Notes: generated from the letters alone by a model not told the origin. A stretch of DNA of 64,000 nt from Nodosilinea sp. FACHB-131 (GCF_014695395.1 NZ_JACJOF010000027.1:124001-188000), one strand, 5' to 3'; counted from the stretch's first letter, positions 1-8,555 are shown. Numbers and translations are program-made.

Positions 1-419
1 TGGTAGAGGCGATCGGCCTCGATCAAGATCTCGCTGCGCTTGGCCACCTCTGGCGAAAGGCCAGATAGCAGCAGCGCCCGCCCTACGGTCGAATCGGCAT
101 CAATATCTGCGGCTGTCGGAACCACCTCAGAGCCAGTCCCAGGAATTTCAGGAATATCAGGTTCCTTGGGCGGCAGCTTCAGGGTGCCGTCAGGCTGCTC
201 TGGGAAGGGAGTAGGCAGCGTATTTTCGGGCCGCGCGACCGGGTCCACCGACAGCGCATCTTCAGCACTGGCCTGCGCCGTTGCCGTTGGTTCCGCCACC
301 ACTCCAGCAGGCTCTGCCGCAAACCCTGGAGATACCCCTAGGCCAAGCCCCTGGCTAAGCAGCACCGCCCCCAAGAAACTGGCCAGTAATGCTGTCACAA
401 ACCGCTGCAATCGCCGCAT
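1..419 (-). CDS. Exported protein of unknown function (3' end beyond left edge)
   Basis: An open reading frame on the minus strand starts at the ATG complementary to 417-419 and runs off the left edge without a stop (139 codons seen). A GGGAG ribosome site lies about 7 bases upstream of the start. The N-terminus is a typical signal peptide: MRRLQRF, a hydrophobic stretch, then a cleavage-like GFAAEP. A Pro/Glu/Ala-rich linker follows (about residues 38-105), then a more ordered start of a domain (SGLSPEVAKRSEILIEADRL). The protein is therefore probably secreted or periplasmic. The family cannot be told from this fragment. The plus-strand frame over the same bases is a shadow. Confidence 0.75.
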   Translation of the reverse strand, partial: MRRLQRFVTALLASFLGAVLLSQGLGLGVSPGFAAEPAGVVAEPTATAQASAEDALSVDPVARPENTLPTPFPEQPDGTLKLPPKEPDIPEIPGTGSEVVPTAADIDADSTVGRALLLSGLSPEVAKRSEILIEADRLY

Positions 420-486
420 GACATCTCCCTAAAACTGGTTTCTCTACAACGAATGAGGCTATGCTCCCTGGGTGACGGATGGGGCA

Positions 487-504
487 AGACCCAGACCTGG
501 GTCT
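487..504. repeat. Short inverted repeat between genes
   Basis: The arms AGACCCAG and CTGGGTCT (8 bp, perfect) are separated by 2 bases, in the gap between the divergent gene starts at 419 (minus) and 652 (plus). It could be an operator or a small hairpin. No T-run follows it, so a terminator is unlikely. Confidence 0.4.
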
Positions 505-651
505 GCACGGCGCTATCCCTGAACCTGGGTTCCTGCCGGTAACTTATTTATTCTGGACTCATTCTGATCCAATGCTTTGCCAAGCCAGAATCTGTGCTCC
601 TATAATTTTGTTAAATAAATGTAACGCCGGAAAACGCAACAACGGAGCCCC

Positions 652-1131
652 ATGACCTTAGACACGATTAAACCCTGGCTCAACTTTGTTCACCCCATAA
701 CCATGTGGCTGCTGCTGGCGATGACCCTCTACGCCCTTTACCTGGGGGTTCAGTCGCGCCGCACCCGCCTAGCTGATGCCGAAACCCGCAAAGAGTTGAT
801 CAAAGGTAAATTTGCCCTTAAGCACCACAAGGTCGGCTCTGTATTGCTGGCCTGGATGGTGCTTGGCACCGTGGGTGGCATGGGGGCTACCTACTTAGAA
901 GCCGGCAAGCTGTTTGTGGGGCCTCACCTGCTGGCAGGTCTGGGTATGGCATCCCTGATTGCTGTCTCTGCCGCCCTAGTGCCGTTCATGCAGAAGGGCA
1001 GTGAGACGGCTCGGCTCACCCACATCACCCTCAACATGGTGTTAGTGGGGCTGTTTAGCTGGCAAGCTTTTACCGGCATGAAGATTGTGCAACGGCTGCT
1101 GACTGACCTTCAGGCCTCGGCTGGATCCTAG
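652..1131 (+). CDS. DUF4079 family integral membrane protein
   Basis: 159 residues with four predicted membrane segments (about residues 14-32, 60-82, 88-108 and 122-145) and conserved histidines near the helix ends (His14 in FVHP, His58-His59, His92, His123). That layout matches the cyanobacterial/plastid DUF4079 family, which resembles the cytochrome b561 four-helix fold. Heme binding is only an inference from the His pattern. A GGAG sits 6-7 bases before the ATG. The gene stands alone, ending before a HIP1-based hairpin that separates it from the convergent DUF1997 gene. It probably acts in the thylakoid or plasma membrane; the role is unknown. Confidence 0.85.
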   Translation: MTLDTIKPWLNFVHPITMWLLLAMTLYALYLGVQSRRTRLADAETRKELIKGKFALKHHKVGSVLLAWMVLGTVGGMGATYLEAGKLFVGPHLLAGLGMASLIAVSAALVPFMQKGSETARLTHITLNMVLVGLFSWQAFTGMKIVQRLLTDLQASAGS

Positions 1132-1173
1132 TTAGTCGGGCGACCAAAGCAAGTCTTAGGGAATAAATTCTTC

Positions 1174-1218
1174 AGCGATCGCGGCCCAAAGGGAACTCCT
1201 AGGCCGCGATCGCTTTGT
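1174..1218 (+). terminator. Bidirectional hairpin terminator made of two HIP1 sites
   Basis: Perfect 13-bp arms AGCGATCGCGGCC (1174-1186) and GGCCGCGATCGCT (1202-1214) flank a 15-base loop and are followed by TTGTGTTG. It sits between the convergent genes ending at 1131 and 1296, so it could stop transcription from both sides. Each arm contains a full HIP1 octamer. Confidence 0.6.
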
Positions 1219-1295
1219 GTTGTCGGTTCAAACTATCCCCAGATCTAACCTCCAGGCCTGGCTTTGGCTTGGCCGTTGTGGATGCCGTTCCCCGC

Positions 1296-2048
1296 TCACC
1301 GCCCCCAGTTCGACCAAAAGTGGTGGCCTCGGTAGCTCTCAGGCAAGGGTAAGTTGTGGCTGTGGTGAAAATCTTCCTGCACCTTGCGGGTGAGGCGCTT
1401 AGAAACCTGGCGCACGACCTGGTTGAGCAGGCGATCGCCTGAGGACTTGAGCAGCGATCGCGGCACTGAGTTCAGCAGGCGTGGCATGTGAATCTTGACG
1501 GCCAGGCTCAGATCCCAATCAACCTGAGTCAGATTGGTGGCGGGAGGGGTGGCTTTGGGGCCATCCTGCAAACGCATCACCGCATGAAAATCGACATCGT
1601 AGCCAGGAGGCACGTACCCCGGCACTGGAATCGTATCAATGCGGTAGACCTGATGGTCGAGGGGCGACAGATATAAACCCACCTTAGGCTCTACTTCGTA
1701 GCCTAGCACCGAGAAGCGCCCAACCACCAGCCCATAACCATGGTCTGAGATATGTTCTACCTGCATCGGGTGAGCGCAGCGGGTAAACCACCCCCGGTGG
1801 CTGTTGAGATAGCGACCGACGGTATCGCTGTCGGCGGCCATATCCATCTTGCCAGCGTAGTGCCCCTCTAACAGCAGCGCGCCGTCTGTAAGGGGTACTG
1901 GGTCATGGGCCACTGGGGGTGCTCCATGGTCAGCAACGGCTGGGGGAATTTGCTCGTTGACCATCGCCTCCTCAGCACCAATTTCCTCATCCCCCGGCAA
2001 GGGAGAGGCGTTGGGGTTTTGAGCAGATGGCATGAATTCGAGAGTCAC
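1296..2048 (-). CDS. DUF1997 family protein
   Basis: 250 residues. The first 55 or so are a low-complexity Pro/Ala/Glu tail. From about residue 57 (LLLEGHYAGKMDM) to the end lies a DUF1997 domain, with the characteristic VEHISDHGYGLVVGRFSVLGYEVEPKVGL core and a basic C-terminus. The family is found in cyanobacteria and plastids and is predicted to have a START/SRPBCC-like beta fold; its function is unknown. A second, shorter member lies at 21593-22186. There is no signal peptide or membrane segment, so it should be cytosolic. It is transcribed away from the SDR gene, which starts 213 bases further on. Confidence 0.82.
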   Translation of the reverse strand: MTLEFMPSAQNPNASPLPGDEEIGAEEAMVNEQIPPAVADHGAPPVAHDPVPLTDGALLLEGHYAGKMDMAADSDTVGRYLNSHRGWFTRCAHPMQVEHISDHGYGLVVGRFSVLGYEVEPKVGLYLSPLDHQVYRIDTIPVPGYVPPGYDVDFHAVMRLQDGPKATPPATNLTQVDWDLSLAVKIHMPRLLNSVPRSLLKSSGDRLLNQVVRQVSKRLTRKVQEDFHHSHNLPLPESYRGHHFWSNWGR

Positions 2049-2261
2049 TGTCCAACCACTTGCTTAAACAACATCAGACAATGTAATTACGCCGAAGGTT
2101 GCGTCTCAGGCTTAATCCATCGTAAGGCTTTAGTATCTCAAGTGTGCCCCTCAGAACTGTCATGCCTATCACGGTTTCATGTAACCCGCCTTAGGGTTGG
2201 TTTCTTTTCATATCGCTTTCCGTAAGATCAAGCCAGTTCTATAACTATCGGGGAAGCAGCC

Positions 2262-2924
2262 GTGAAAGCATTTGTTGCCGGGGCGACTGGGGCCACAGGT
2301 TCAAAAATTGTGAACCAGCTCGTGGGTCGCGGCGTGCCCGTGGTGGCCTTTGTGCGCGATGCCGCCGCTGCTCGTGCCAAGCTGCCCATCGAGGTCACGC
2401 TGATGGAAGGTAGTGTGACCGATAAAGAGAGCATTCGCAAGGCGATCGCAGGCTGCACCGTATTGCTATCTGCTACCGGCGCTCGCCCCGGCTTTGACCC
2501 CACCGGCCCCTACCAGGTTGACTACGAAGGCAACAAAAACCTGATCGATGTGGCCAAAGAAACCGGCATTGAGCACTTTGTGATGGTGTCGTCGCTCTGC
2601 GCCTCTCGCTTCTTCCACCCCCTCAATTTGTTCTTTCTCATTCTTTACTGGAAGCATCAGGCTGAGGCCTACCTGCAAGCCAGCGGTCTCACCTACACCA
2701 TCGTTCGCCCCGGCGGACTGAAGGATGACGATGCTGACACCCGCCCCCTAGTTATGGCCTCGGCAGACACGCTGTCTGAGGGCAGCGTACCTCGGTCAAA
2801 GGTAGCTGAGGTCTGTGTAGAAGCACTGTACCAGCCTCAGTCACGCAACAAGATTGTGGAAATTGTTGCCCAAGACAATGCCAATCCTCAGCCCTACGAA
2901 GCCATGTTTGCCGGGGTAGCGTAG
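2262..2924 (+). CDS. Atypical short-chain dehydrogenase/NAD(P)-binding protein
   Basis: 220 residues of an extended/atypical SDR fold. The N-terminal beta strand leads into a GATGATG dinucleotide-binding loop (residues 7-13). VVAFVRD follows at the cofactor-selecting position, and HFVMVSSL plus TIVRPGGL motifs mark the later strands. The canonical YxxxK pair is not evident, as is usual in this NAD(P)H-binding, NmrA-like group that includes plastid and cyanobacterial proteins. It may be a reductase or only a cofactor-sensing scaffold; no substrate can be inferred. The start is a GTG with GGGGAAG upstream. Confidence 0.83.
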   Translation: MKAFVAGATGATGSKIVNQLVGRGVPVVAFVRDAAAARAKLPIEVTLMEGSVTDKESIRKAIAGCTVLLSATGARPGFDPTGPYQVDYEGNKNLIDVAKETGIEHFVMVSSLCASRFFHPLNLFFLILYWKHQAEAYLQASGLTYTIVRPGGLKDDDADTRPLVMASADTLSEGSVPRSKVAEVCVEALYQPQSRNKIVEIVAQDNANPQPYEAMFAGVA

Positions 2925-2976
2925 GCCTGGAGGAATTGGCAAAAGTTCGGGTTTATGAAATTAGGTTATGCGATTG

Positions 2977-3023
2977 CTCCTAAATTGAAGAAACGAACAA
3001 TTCGTTTGAGATTTTAGTAGGAG
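2977..3023 (+). repeat. Nested hairpin downstream of the SDR gene
   Basis: An inner perfect hairpin AAACGAA-CAA-TTCGTTT (2991-3007) lies inside outer pairing of CTCCT (2977-2981) with AGGAG (3019-3023). It begins about 50 bases after the SDR stop. It may terminate or stabilise that transcript, though there is no clean T-run after it. Bases 2925-3215 hold no gene. Confidence 0.4.
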
Positions 3024-3215
3024 ATAGATCCTCAACCATCAACCTACGAGTGCTTCTCCATCTCCACTCTGCAACCGTCCTTGGGATCAAAACCTGACGG
3101 TAAGCATCATTCACCCCCTCGGCGCTAACTAGTGATCAAAGCGATCTTGAAGGGTTGGGCGCATAGGCTTGTCTAACCTCATTCAACCTTAACTACGCCC
3201 TATCCCTTCTGTGTG

Positions 3216-4487
3216 TTAGCTCGTCAACTGCAAGCCTTTGCTGTGCAAGCTCTGTTCGATCTGTTGCATATCTTGTAAGCTTTTTCCTGTGACAATGCCG
3301 TAGATTTCGGTGTAGATTTTGCCGTACTTCACCTTCTCTAGTGCCGACAAGATGAGAAAATCCTTGCGCTCTAGCTCTGACTTCAGTGTGAGCAAAATTG
3401 AATCAAGCGTTCCTTCCATCCGATAATCGCTCGAATATTTTGCGATCGCCTTACCGTGCTTCAGCAATGAATGACGCTGAAGACAAAGCGGCGTGGAGCC
3501 ATTAATGCGAAAGTTAGCGTCGATCGCGTAAAGTTTTCCATCCCTATCTTCCAGAACATCAAAACCAATAATGCCGAAATATCCTTGCTGATAGGCATAC
3601 TCTCCGATCGCCGAAATCATTGAGAAGAATTTGCTCATATCATTTGTGTAATCGACTAACCCACCCAAATAATTTCCTTCGGGACTTACTAGCTGCTGTG
3701 TCACACCAATTAGAGTAATCTTTCCAGCCTTATTAACGTAAAAATGCACACAATAGTTGCCAACTTCATGCTTAACAAATTCCGAAACAATGATGGTTTT
3801 TAATAGATTGATCCTCATATACTTCTTGAGTTCTTCCAAGCAGTAGTTAAGATCGCTGTTGCTGCGAATGATATAAGTACCCTCGCCCGAAAGACCATGC
3901 GATGTCTTAATCAGGTAGGGGTACTCTGATGGAAGTTGAATTTGATTTAAATCAACCTGACTTAAATCATAGGTTTGGTAAATTGGGCAGAGCACTCCTA
4001 ACTTGGCAAGGGTGGCTTTGCTCAACAAACGATAGTGCATATCGGGATTGACGGCATGTTTTTCGGGCAGTAATCGATCGAACGGAAAAAGCGTAATCGC
4101 TTGGCTAAGGTGGTTGCTCTGGTTGAAGTCATCTAAATATGTTGAGCAATCCATCATCTCTAGTTGTCGATCGCCAAAGCCAAAATGCTCTTGCCAATAC
4201 CTCATTAAGAGGTTCTGCGGTGGGCTGATGACTACCCCAGGAAGCGTATCTCCCAGTACAGCTAGATTTTTCCAAGGTTCTTTTTGGCAAATTTTGTCAA
4301 ATGACGTTTTGGTGGCTTCACTGCTACCATCTTGCAGAAAATACTTCTGGACGTTAGGATAAGCTGCCCACTTTGCAGTTGCAGGATAGTTTAAGATCAG
4401 GGCATAGGATTCATTTTCAATATCCTGAGCGAAGAGATCAGAAAAAGAATTGCCTTGGAAGAATTTAAAGTCAGTTTGAGAAAACAT
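3216..4487 (-). CDS. ATP-grasp ligase-like protein
   Basis: 423 residues. The N-terminal 150 form a pre-ATP-grasp type domain. The ATP-grasp core follows: YPYLIKTSHGLSGEGTYII with Lys194 and a glycine loop, the hinge IVSEFV with Glu236, and the metal-binding end GFDVLEDRDGKLYAIDANFRINGST with Asp310, Asp323, Asn325 and Arg327. A C-terminal extension (about 375-423) has a beta-rich KYGKIYTEIYGIVTGKS segment reminiscent of peptide ligases of the PGM1 type. The likely chemistry is ATP-dependent amide (peptide) bond formation through an acyl phosphate; the substrate is unknown. It lies 6 bases after the isoaspartyl peptidase gene on the same strand, so the two are probably co-transcribed. The sequence looks richer in AT and less HIP1-dense than its neighbours, suggesting transfer. 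Confidence 0.72.
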   Translation of the reverse strand: MFSQTDFKFFQGNSFSDLFAQDIENESYALILNYPATAKWAAYPNVQKYFLQDGSSEATKTSFDKICQKEPWKNLAVLGDTLPGVVISPPQNLLMRYWQEHFGFGDRQLEMMDCSTYLDDFNQSNHLSQAITLFPFDRLLPEKHAVNPDMHYRLLSKATLAKLGVLCPIYQTYDLSQVDLNQIQLPSEYPYLIKTSHGLSGEGTYIIRSNSDLNYCLEELKKYMRINLLKTIIVSEFVKHEVGNYCVHFYVNKAGKITLIGVTQQLVSPEGNYLGGLVDYTNDMSKFFSMISAIGEYAYQQGYFGIIGFDVLEDRDGKLYAIDANFRINGSTPLCLQRHSLLKHGKAIAKYSSDYRMEGTLDSILLTLKSELERKDFLILSALEKVKYGKIYTEIYGIVTGKSLQDMQQIEQSLHSKGLQLTS

Positions 4488-4493
4488 GGCAGT

Positions 4494-5399
4494 TTAAGCG
4501 ATCGCAAATGATTGTTCCTTTTCGGTAAAAACAGCTGGCTGCTGCAAAGCTTCAGTCATGTAGGCAACTGCCATATTGTCTGAGTTGTATGCCCAACCTA
4601 TACGTCCCTGGCGATCAAGCAAAATACAGCCTGCCTCGCCTTTTACACGCGCTTTGAGGGTGTTGATCGCGTGTTGGGCTGCTTGGTCTGGATGAGTTTC
4701 TTCAGCTAAGGCATCGATTGCCGTCTTGGCAAGTACCACCGGAATAATTGATTCGCCATCCCCAGTAGTTGAGCAAGCTCCCAGTTGATTATCCGCATAT
4801 AAACCAGAGCCAACTAAAGCAGAATCGCCCACACGTCCTTGGGATTGACCAGTCGTACCACCTGTAGAAGTACCTGCAGCGAGATTGCCACTGCTGTCAA
4901 GTGCCACACAGCCCACAGTATTTGGACGATCTAAGACGTTAGCTTCTTCTTTCCATTCCTGATACTGTTCTTCGCTGACCAGCTCGTCTTTATCACACAT
5001 CTCTAGCCCGTGCTCGAGGGCAAATCGTTCACCACTTTCAGCCACTAGGAACCGAGGCTTGTCTTCCATAATCTTGCGAGCAACAGAGATAGGATGACGA
5101 ACTCCCTGCACGGCTGCAATGGCTCCCCAAGCTAACGTTGCTCCATCCATCATGGCGGCATCGTCTTCAACTTCGCCTTCACTGTTCATAGTTGAACCGA
5201 AGCCGGCATTAAATGTTTGGTCAGACTCTAATACCTGAATGGCAGCTTCAACGGCTGCAGCTGCACTACCGCCACTACGAAGTATATTCCACCCCGCCTC
5301 TGCTGCTGCTCGACATCCAGCGTGATTTGCCGCCAGCTTGTCTTCTGAAATAGTTTTAGCTCCACCGTGAACAACGATAACTGGCTTAACCTGATTCAT
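4494..5399 (-). CDS. Isoaspartyl peptidase/L-asparaginase (Ntn-hydrolase, type 2)
   Basis: 301 residues of the plant-type asparaginase/isoaspartyl aminopeptidase family, which matures by self-cleavage just before a catalytic threonine. Visible signatures are VVHGGA at residues 10-14, the nucleophile Thr161 in NTVGCVALD, GTSTGG (177-182), GRVGDS with Arg189 and Asp192 (substrate carboxylate and amino contacts in the family), and TTGDGE near 211. The residue before Thr161 is Asn; Gly or Asp is usual. In cyanobacteria such enzymes split beta-aspartyl-arginine from cyanophycin, isoaspartyl dipeptides, or asparagine. Here the downstream ATP-grasp partner suggests a more specialised beta-aspartyl or peptide metabolism. 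There is no signal peptide, so it is cytosolic. Confidence 0.88.
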   Translation of the reverse strand: MNQVKPVIVVHGGAKTISEDKLAANHAGCRAAAEAGWNILRSGGSAAAAVEAAIQVLESDQTFNAGFGSTMNSEGEVEDDAAMMDGATLAWGAIAAVQGVRHPISVARKIMEDKPRFLVAESGERFALEHGLEMCDKDELVSEEQYQEWKEEANVLDRPNTVGCVALDSSGNLAAGTSTGGTTGQSQGRVGDSALVGSGLYADNQLGACSTTGDGESIIPVVLAKTAIDALAEETHPDQAAQHAINTLKARVKGEAGCILLDRQGRIGWAYNSDNMAVAYMTEALQQPAVFTEKEQSFAIA

Positions 5400-5940
5400 T
5401 TTTCCCTACTCATAATCTAGAGGAGAGAATGACCACGACCGCAGTGAAAAAGCAATGACAAAATAATCGGTTTTGACTTGCAATTTGGCAGAGCAAGCGA
5501 TCGCTCAAACTCTTTGCTTTACAGCATAAAGGTTGCTTTTTCTAGAAGGCTCTATCTCAGGATTAATCGTACAAATGATTAATTGAGATTTCTCAAATAA
5601 CTTTGACTGAGTTTTCTCACAAAAGCCAAGACCATACACAGCAGCTACGATCCTTCGCTGCTTAAATTATCTGCCGTCAATCACACAAAAGCACGCTCTT
5701 CTATTAGGTCGTTCGACCCGAGCGGCGGCCCTACAAAACTCGAAAACTTCGAGGCTGATCAGAGTTTTGCGTAATTGTCATCAGTGGGTAGCTAAATGCC
5801 GGTGGTTTTGTGGAGTAGGCTCCTGCCTGTCCTGATGAACAACCAGGAGGCTATCCCACAAAACTACGAACACTCTTGCAGCAACCCTTTAGGCTCAAAC
5901 CTTCAAGGTTTTGAAGTATCCCTGGGATCTGTAGCCATTC
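5400..5940. other. 541-bp intergenic region
   Basis: This spans the upstream region of the isoaspartyl peptidase gene (minus) and the 3' side of ppsA (minus). The half near 5400-5650 is AT-rich and probably carries the promoter of the peptidase/ATP-grasp unit, but I cannot place -35/-10 boxes with confidence. The half near ppsA holds the hairpin at 5805-5864 and a smaller one, CTTCAA-GGTT-TTGAAG, at about 5901-5916. The short plus-strand frame at 5796-5987 is an artefact of the hairpin. Confidence 0.6.
5805..5864. repeat. Long imperfect hairpin downstream of ppsA
   Basis: Two 21-base arms (5805-5825 starting GTTTTGTGG, and 5844-5864 ending CCACAAAAC) can pair at 18 positions plus one G-U, around an 18-base loop. 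It lies 77-136 bases past the ppsA stop codon. It could be a 3' RNA structure, a miniature element or part of a small RNA. No T-run follows on either strand, so it is not a classical terminator. Confidence 0.5.
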
Positions 5941-8433
5941 TCAACCTATTTGCTGCTCCATGTCGGCGATCTCCAGGCGGGTTTTGATCACCGTGTCGGG
6001 GTTGAGGCTGATAGAATCAATGCCCTGTTCGACCAAGAAACGGGCAAACTCGGGGTAGTCGCTAGGGCCCTGACCACAGATGCCAATCTTGCGGCCATGC
6101 TCCTTGGCGGTTTGAATCGCCATCTTCACCATGCGCTTAACCCCGGTGCTGCGCTCGTCGAACAGGTGGGCCACCAGGGCCGAGTCGCGATCGATCCCCA
6201 AGGTGAGCTGAGTCAGGTCGTTCGAGCCAATGGAAAAGCCGTCAAACACCTGACTGAACTCGTCAGCCAAGATTACGTTATTGGGCAGTTCGCACATCAC
6301 GTAGACCTTCAGATCATTTTCGCCACGCACTAGGCCGTGTCGAGCCATTTCCTCAAGCACCCGGCGGCCCTCTTCGGGGGTGCGGCAGAAGGGCACCATC
6401 AAAATCACATTGGTGAGACCCATGTCGTCGCGCACGCGCTTGAGGGCCTGGCACTCAAGGGCAAAACCATCGCGGTAGCGCTCGTCGTAGTAGCGAGAGG
6501 CACCGCGCCAGCCCAACATCGGGTTTTCTTCGTCAGGTTCGAAGGTGCTGCCACCTAGCAGATGGGCGTACTCGTTGCTCTTAAAGTCGGACAGTCGCAC
6601 CACCACCGGTTTGGGATAAAAGGCAGCGGCTAAGGTGCCAACACCCTGGGCTAGCTTGTCGGTGAAATAGTCGGGTTTGTGGTCGTAATGGGCCGTCAAC
6701 TGCTGAATTTCACGCTTTTCAGAGCCGTTGGCGAGGCTGTCAAAGTTGAGCAGGGCCAGGGGGTGCACTTTGATGTGGTTGGCGATGATAAATTCCAGCC
6801 GGGCTAGGCCAACACCGTCGTTGGGCAGGGCGGCTAGGGTAAAGGCCTTCTCGGGGTTGCCCACGTTCATCATGATTTTGGTGCGGGTTTCGGGCAGGCT
6901 ATCGAGCTTGGTAGTTTCGACCCTAAAGGGCAGCTCGCCTCGGTAAATCACCCCTTCTTCGCCCTCGGCGCAGGAGACAGTGACGAAGTCACCCATCTCG
7001 AGCATTTGGGTAGCATTGTCGCAGCCGACGATCGCCGGAATACCCAGCTCTCGCGCAATGATCGCGGCGTGGCAGGTGCGCCCGCCCTGGTCCGTGACGA
7101 TCGCACTGGCCTGCTTCATAATCGGCTCCCAGTCGGGGTCGGTGCGAGCCGTGACCAGCACTTCCCCAGGGCGAAACTCGGCAATCTGGGACACCTCTAA
7201 AATTACGCAAGCCTCGCCCTGGCCAATCAGATCGCCCACGGCCCGACCACGGGCCACCGGCTCCACGCCCTCAGGCACGTCAAGAATGTACGATCGCAGC
7301 TCATTCTGTGATTTCTGCGACTGCACCGTTTCCGGCCGAGCCTGCACGATAAACAGCTCCCCCGTGTGGCCATCCTTGGCCCACTCAATATCCATGGGGC
7401 TGTTGACGCCGCGCAGCTGGGTGTAGTGATCTTCGATGGTGCAGGCCCACTGGGCGAGCTGAAGAATGTCGTCTTCGTCGATGGCAAAACGCTCTTGATC
7501 GGCCAGGGGCACCGGCTCGTTTTTGGTGAGCTCGGTGCCGGTGGTGTTATAAACCATGCGCAGGGCTTTGGTGCCCAAGCGCTTGCTGAGAATAGGTTTG
7601 TGGCCAGATTTGAGGGTGGGCTTAAATATCACGTACTCGTCGGGGTTGACCGTGCCCTGCACCACATTTTCGCCCAGGCCATAGGCGGCGGTCAGCAGCA
7701 CCGCATTCTGGAAGCCGGTCTCGGTATCAATGGAGAACATCACCCCTGAGGTGGCCAGATCTGAGCGCACCATGCGCTGAATGCACACCGACAGGGCCAC
7801 GTCGAAGTGATCGAAGTCTTTGGTGGTGCGGTAGGAGATAGCGCGATCGGTAAACAGCGAGGCGTAGCACTTCTTGCAAGCGATTAGCACTGCCTGGTCA
7901 CCATAGACGTTGAGGTAGGTCTCTTGCTGGCCCGCAAAGCTGGCGTCGGGCAAATCTTCGGCGGTGGCGCTAGAGCGCACGGCCACGTCAACCTCGGTAT
8001 AGGCATGGTCTTGCAGACAGGACTCATCACCAAAGCAGAGGCTCTGCCCGGCCTGCTCGCACATCTGGTGGTAAGCCGTGAGAATGGCAGTTTTCAGGTC
8101 ATCGGGGAAGGTGGCGTTGAGGATGAGCGATCGCGCCTTTCTGCCCCGTCGCCGCAGCTCGCTCACATCGTTCACGTCAAAACCGCCCAGCACCTGGCGC
8201 AGTTGGGCATCTAGCCCAGTTCTCTCAATAAAGTAGCGGTAGGCATAGGACGTGGTGGCAAACCCCGTTGGCACTCTCACTCCCTTGGGCGTTAGCTGCT
8301 GAATCATTTCTCCGAGGGAAGCATTTTTGCCGCCCACGAGGTGCACATCCTCTAGCCGTACCTGGTCAAGCCAGAGCACTAGTTGCTGATCACGCTGCAC
8401 CGAAGAACGTTGAACTACAGACGTAGCTACCAT
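5941..8433 (-). CDS. ppsA: Phosphoenolpyruvate synthase (pyruvate, water dikinase)
   Basis: 830 residues, the usual length for PEP synthase. It converts pyruvate, ATP and water to PEP, AMP and phosphate in gluconeogenesis and the PEP/pyruvate node. Domains in order are: N-terminal nucleotide-binding domain (VGGKNASLGEM at 33-43, VAVRSSATAEDLPDASFAGQQ at about 150-170), the swivelling phosphohistidine domain (GGRTCHAAIIARELGIPAIVG with His455), and the C-terminal TIM-barrel domain with GSNDLTQL and the acid/base Cys786 in GICGQGPSD. The start is supported by GAGG about 8 bases upstream. The gene is monocistronic, with a 285-base divergent spacer to the next plus-strand gene. Confidence 0.95.
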   Translation of the reverse strand: MVATSVVQRSSVQRDQQLVLWLDQVRLEDVHLVGGKNASLGEMIQQLTPKGVRVPTGFATTSYAYRYFIERTGLDAQLRQVLGGFDVNDVSELRRRGRKARSLILNATFPDDLKTAILTAYHQMCEQAGQSLCFGDESCLQDHAYTEVDVAVRSSATAEDLPDASFAGQQETYLNVYGDQAVLIACKKCYASLFTDRAISYRTTKDFDHFDVALSVCIQRMVRSDLATSGVMFSIDTETGFQNAVLLTAAYGLGENVVQGTVNPDEYVIFKPTLKSGHKPILSKRLGTKALRMVYNTTGTELTKNEPVPLADQERFAIDEDDILQLAQWACTIEDHYTQLRGVNSPMDIEWAKDGHTGELFIVQARPETVQSQKSQNELRSYILDVPEGVEPVARGRAVGDLIGQGEACVILEVSQIAEFRPGEVLVTARTDPDWEPIMKQASAIVTDQGGRTCHAAIIARELGIPAIVGCDNATQMLEMGDFVTVSCAEGEEGVIYRGELPFRVETTKLDSLPETRTKIMMNVGNPEKAFTLAALPNDGVGLARLEFIIANHIKVHPLALLNFDSLANGSEKREIQQLTAHYDHKPDYFTDKLAQGVGTLAAAFYPKPVVVRLSDFKSNEYAHLLGGSTFEPDEENPMLGWRGASRYYDERYRDGFALECQALKRVRDDMGLTNVILMVPFCRTPEEGRRVLEEMARHGLVRGENDLKVYVMCELPNNVILADEFSQVFDGFSIGSNDLTQLTLGIDRDSALVAHLFDERSTGVKRMVKMAIQTAKEHGRKIGICGQGPSDYPEFARFLVEQGIDSISLNPDTVIKTRLEIADMEQQIG

Positions 8434-8540
8434 GTCGCCACCTCAAAGGAGTACTCGAAGACTGTGCGACCGACAAAACGCTCCACTTATAGATTGTTGA
8501 GATTTTTGAGTAGCTGGAGACCGGCGATTTTGCCCAGATC

Positions 8541-8555
8541 AGGCTTCGCCAACGC
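8541..8555. repeat. 15-bp dispersed repeat AGGCTTCGCCAACGC, copy 1
   Basis: AGGCTTCGCCAACGC occurs here, upstream of ppsA, and again exactly at 54001-54015 near the 3' end of the DUF5367 gene. Related words (GCTTCGCGTTGGCG near 20707, and the hairpin at 48690-48710) also occur. Such words are parts of dispersed palindromic repeats in filamentous cyanobacteria; here only fragments are seen. Confidence 0.4.

Noticed and set aside
40..432. Plus-strand frame of 130 codons at the left edge
   Set aside because: It is antisense to the exported protein read on the minus strand, which has a signal peptide and a ribosome site. The plus frame is Ser/Gly-rich and has neither.
5796..5987. Short plus-strand frame downstream of ppsA
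   Set aside because: It translates the hairpin at 5805-5864 and runs into ppsA; it has no ribosome site.
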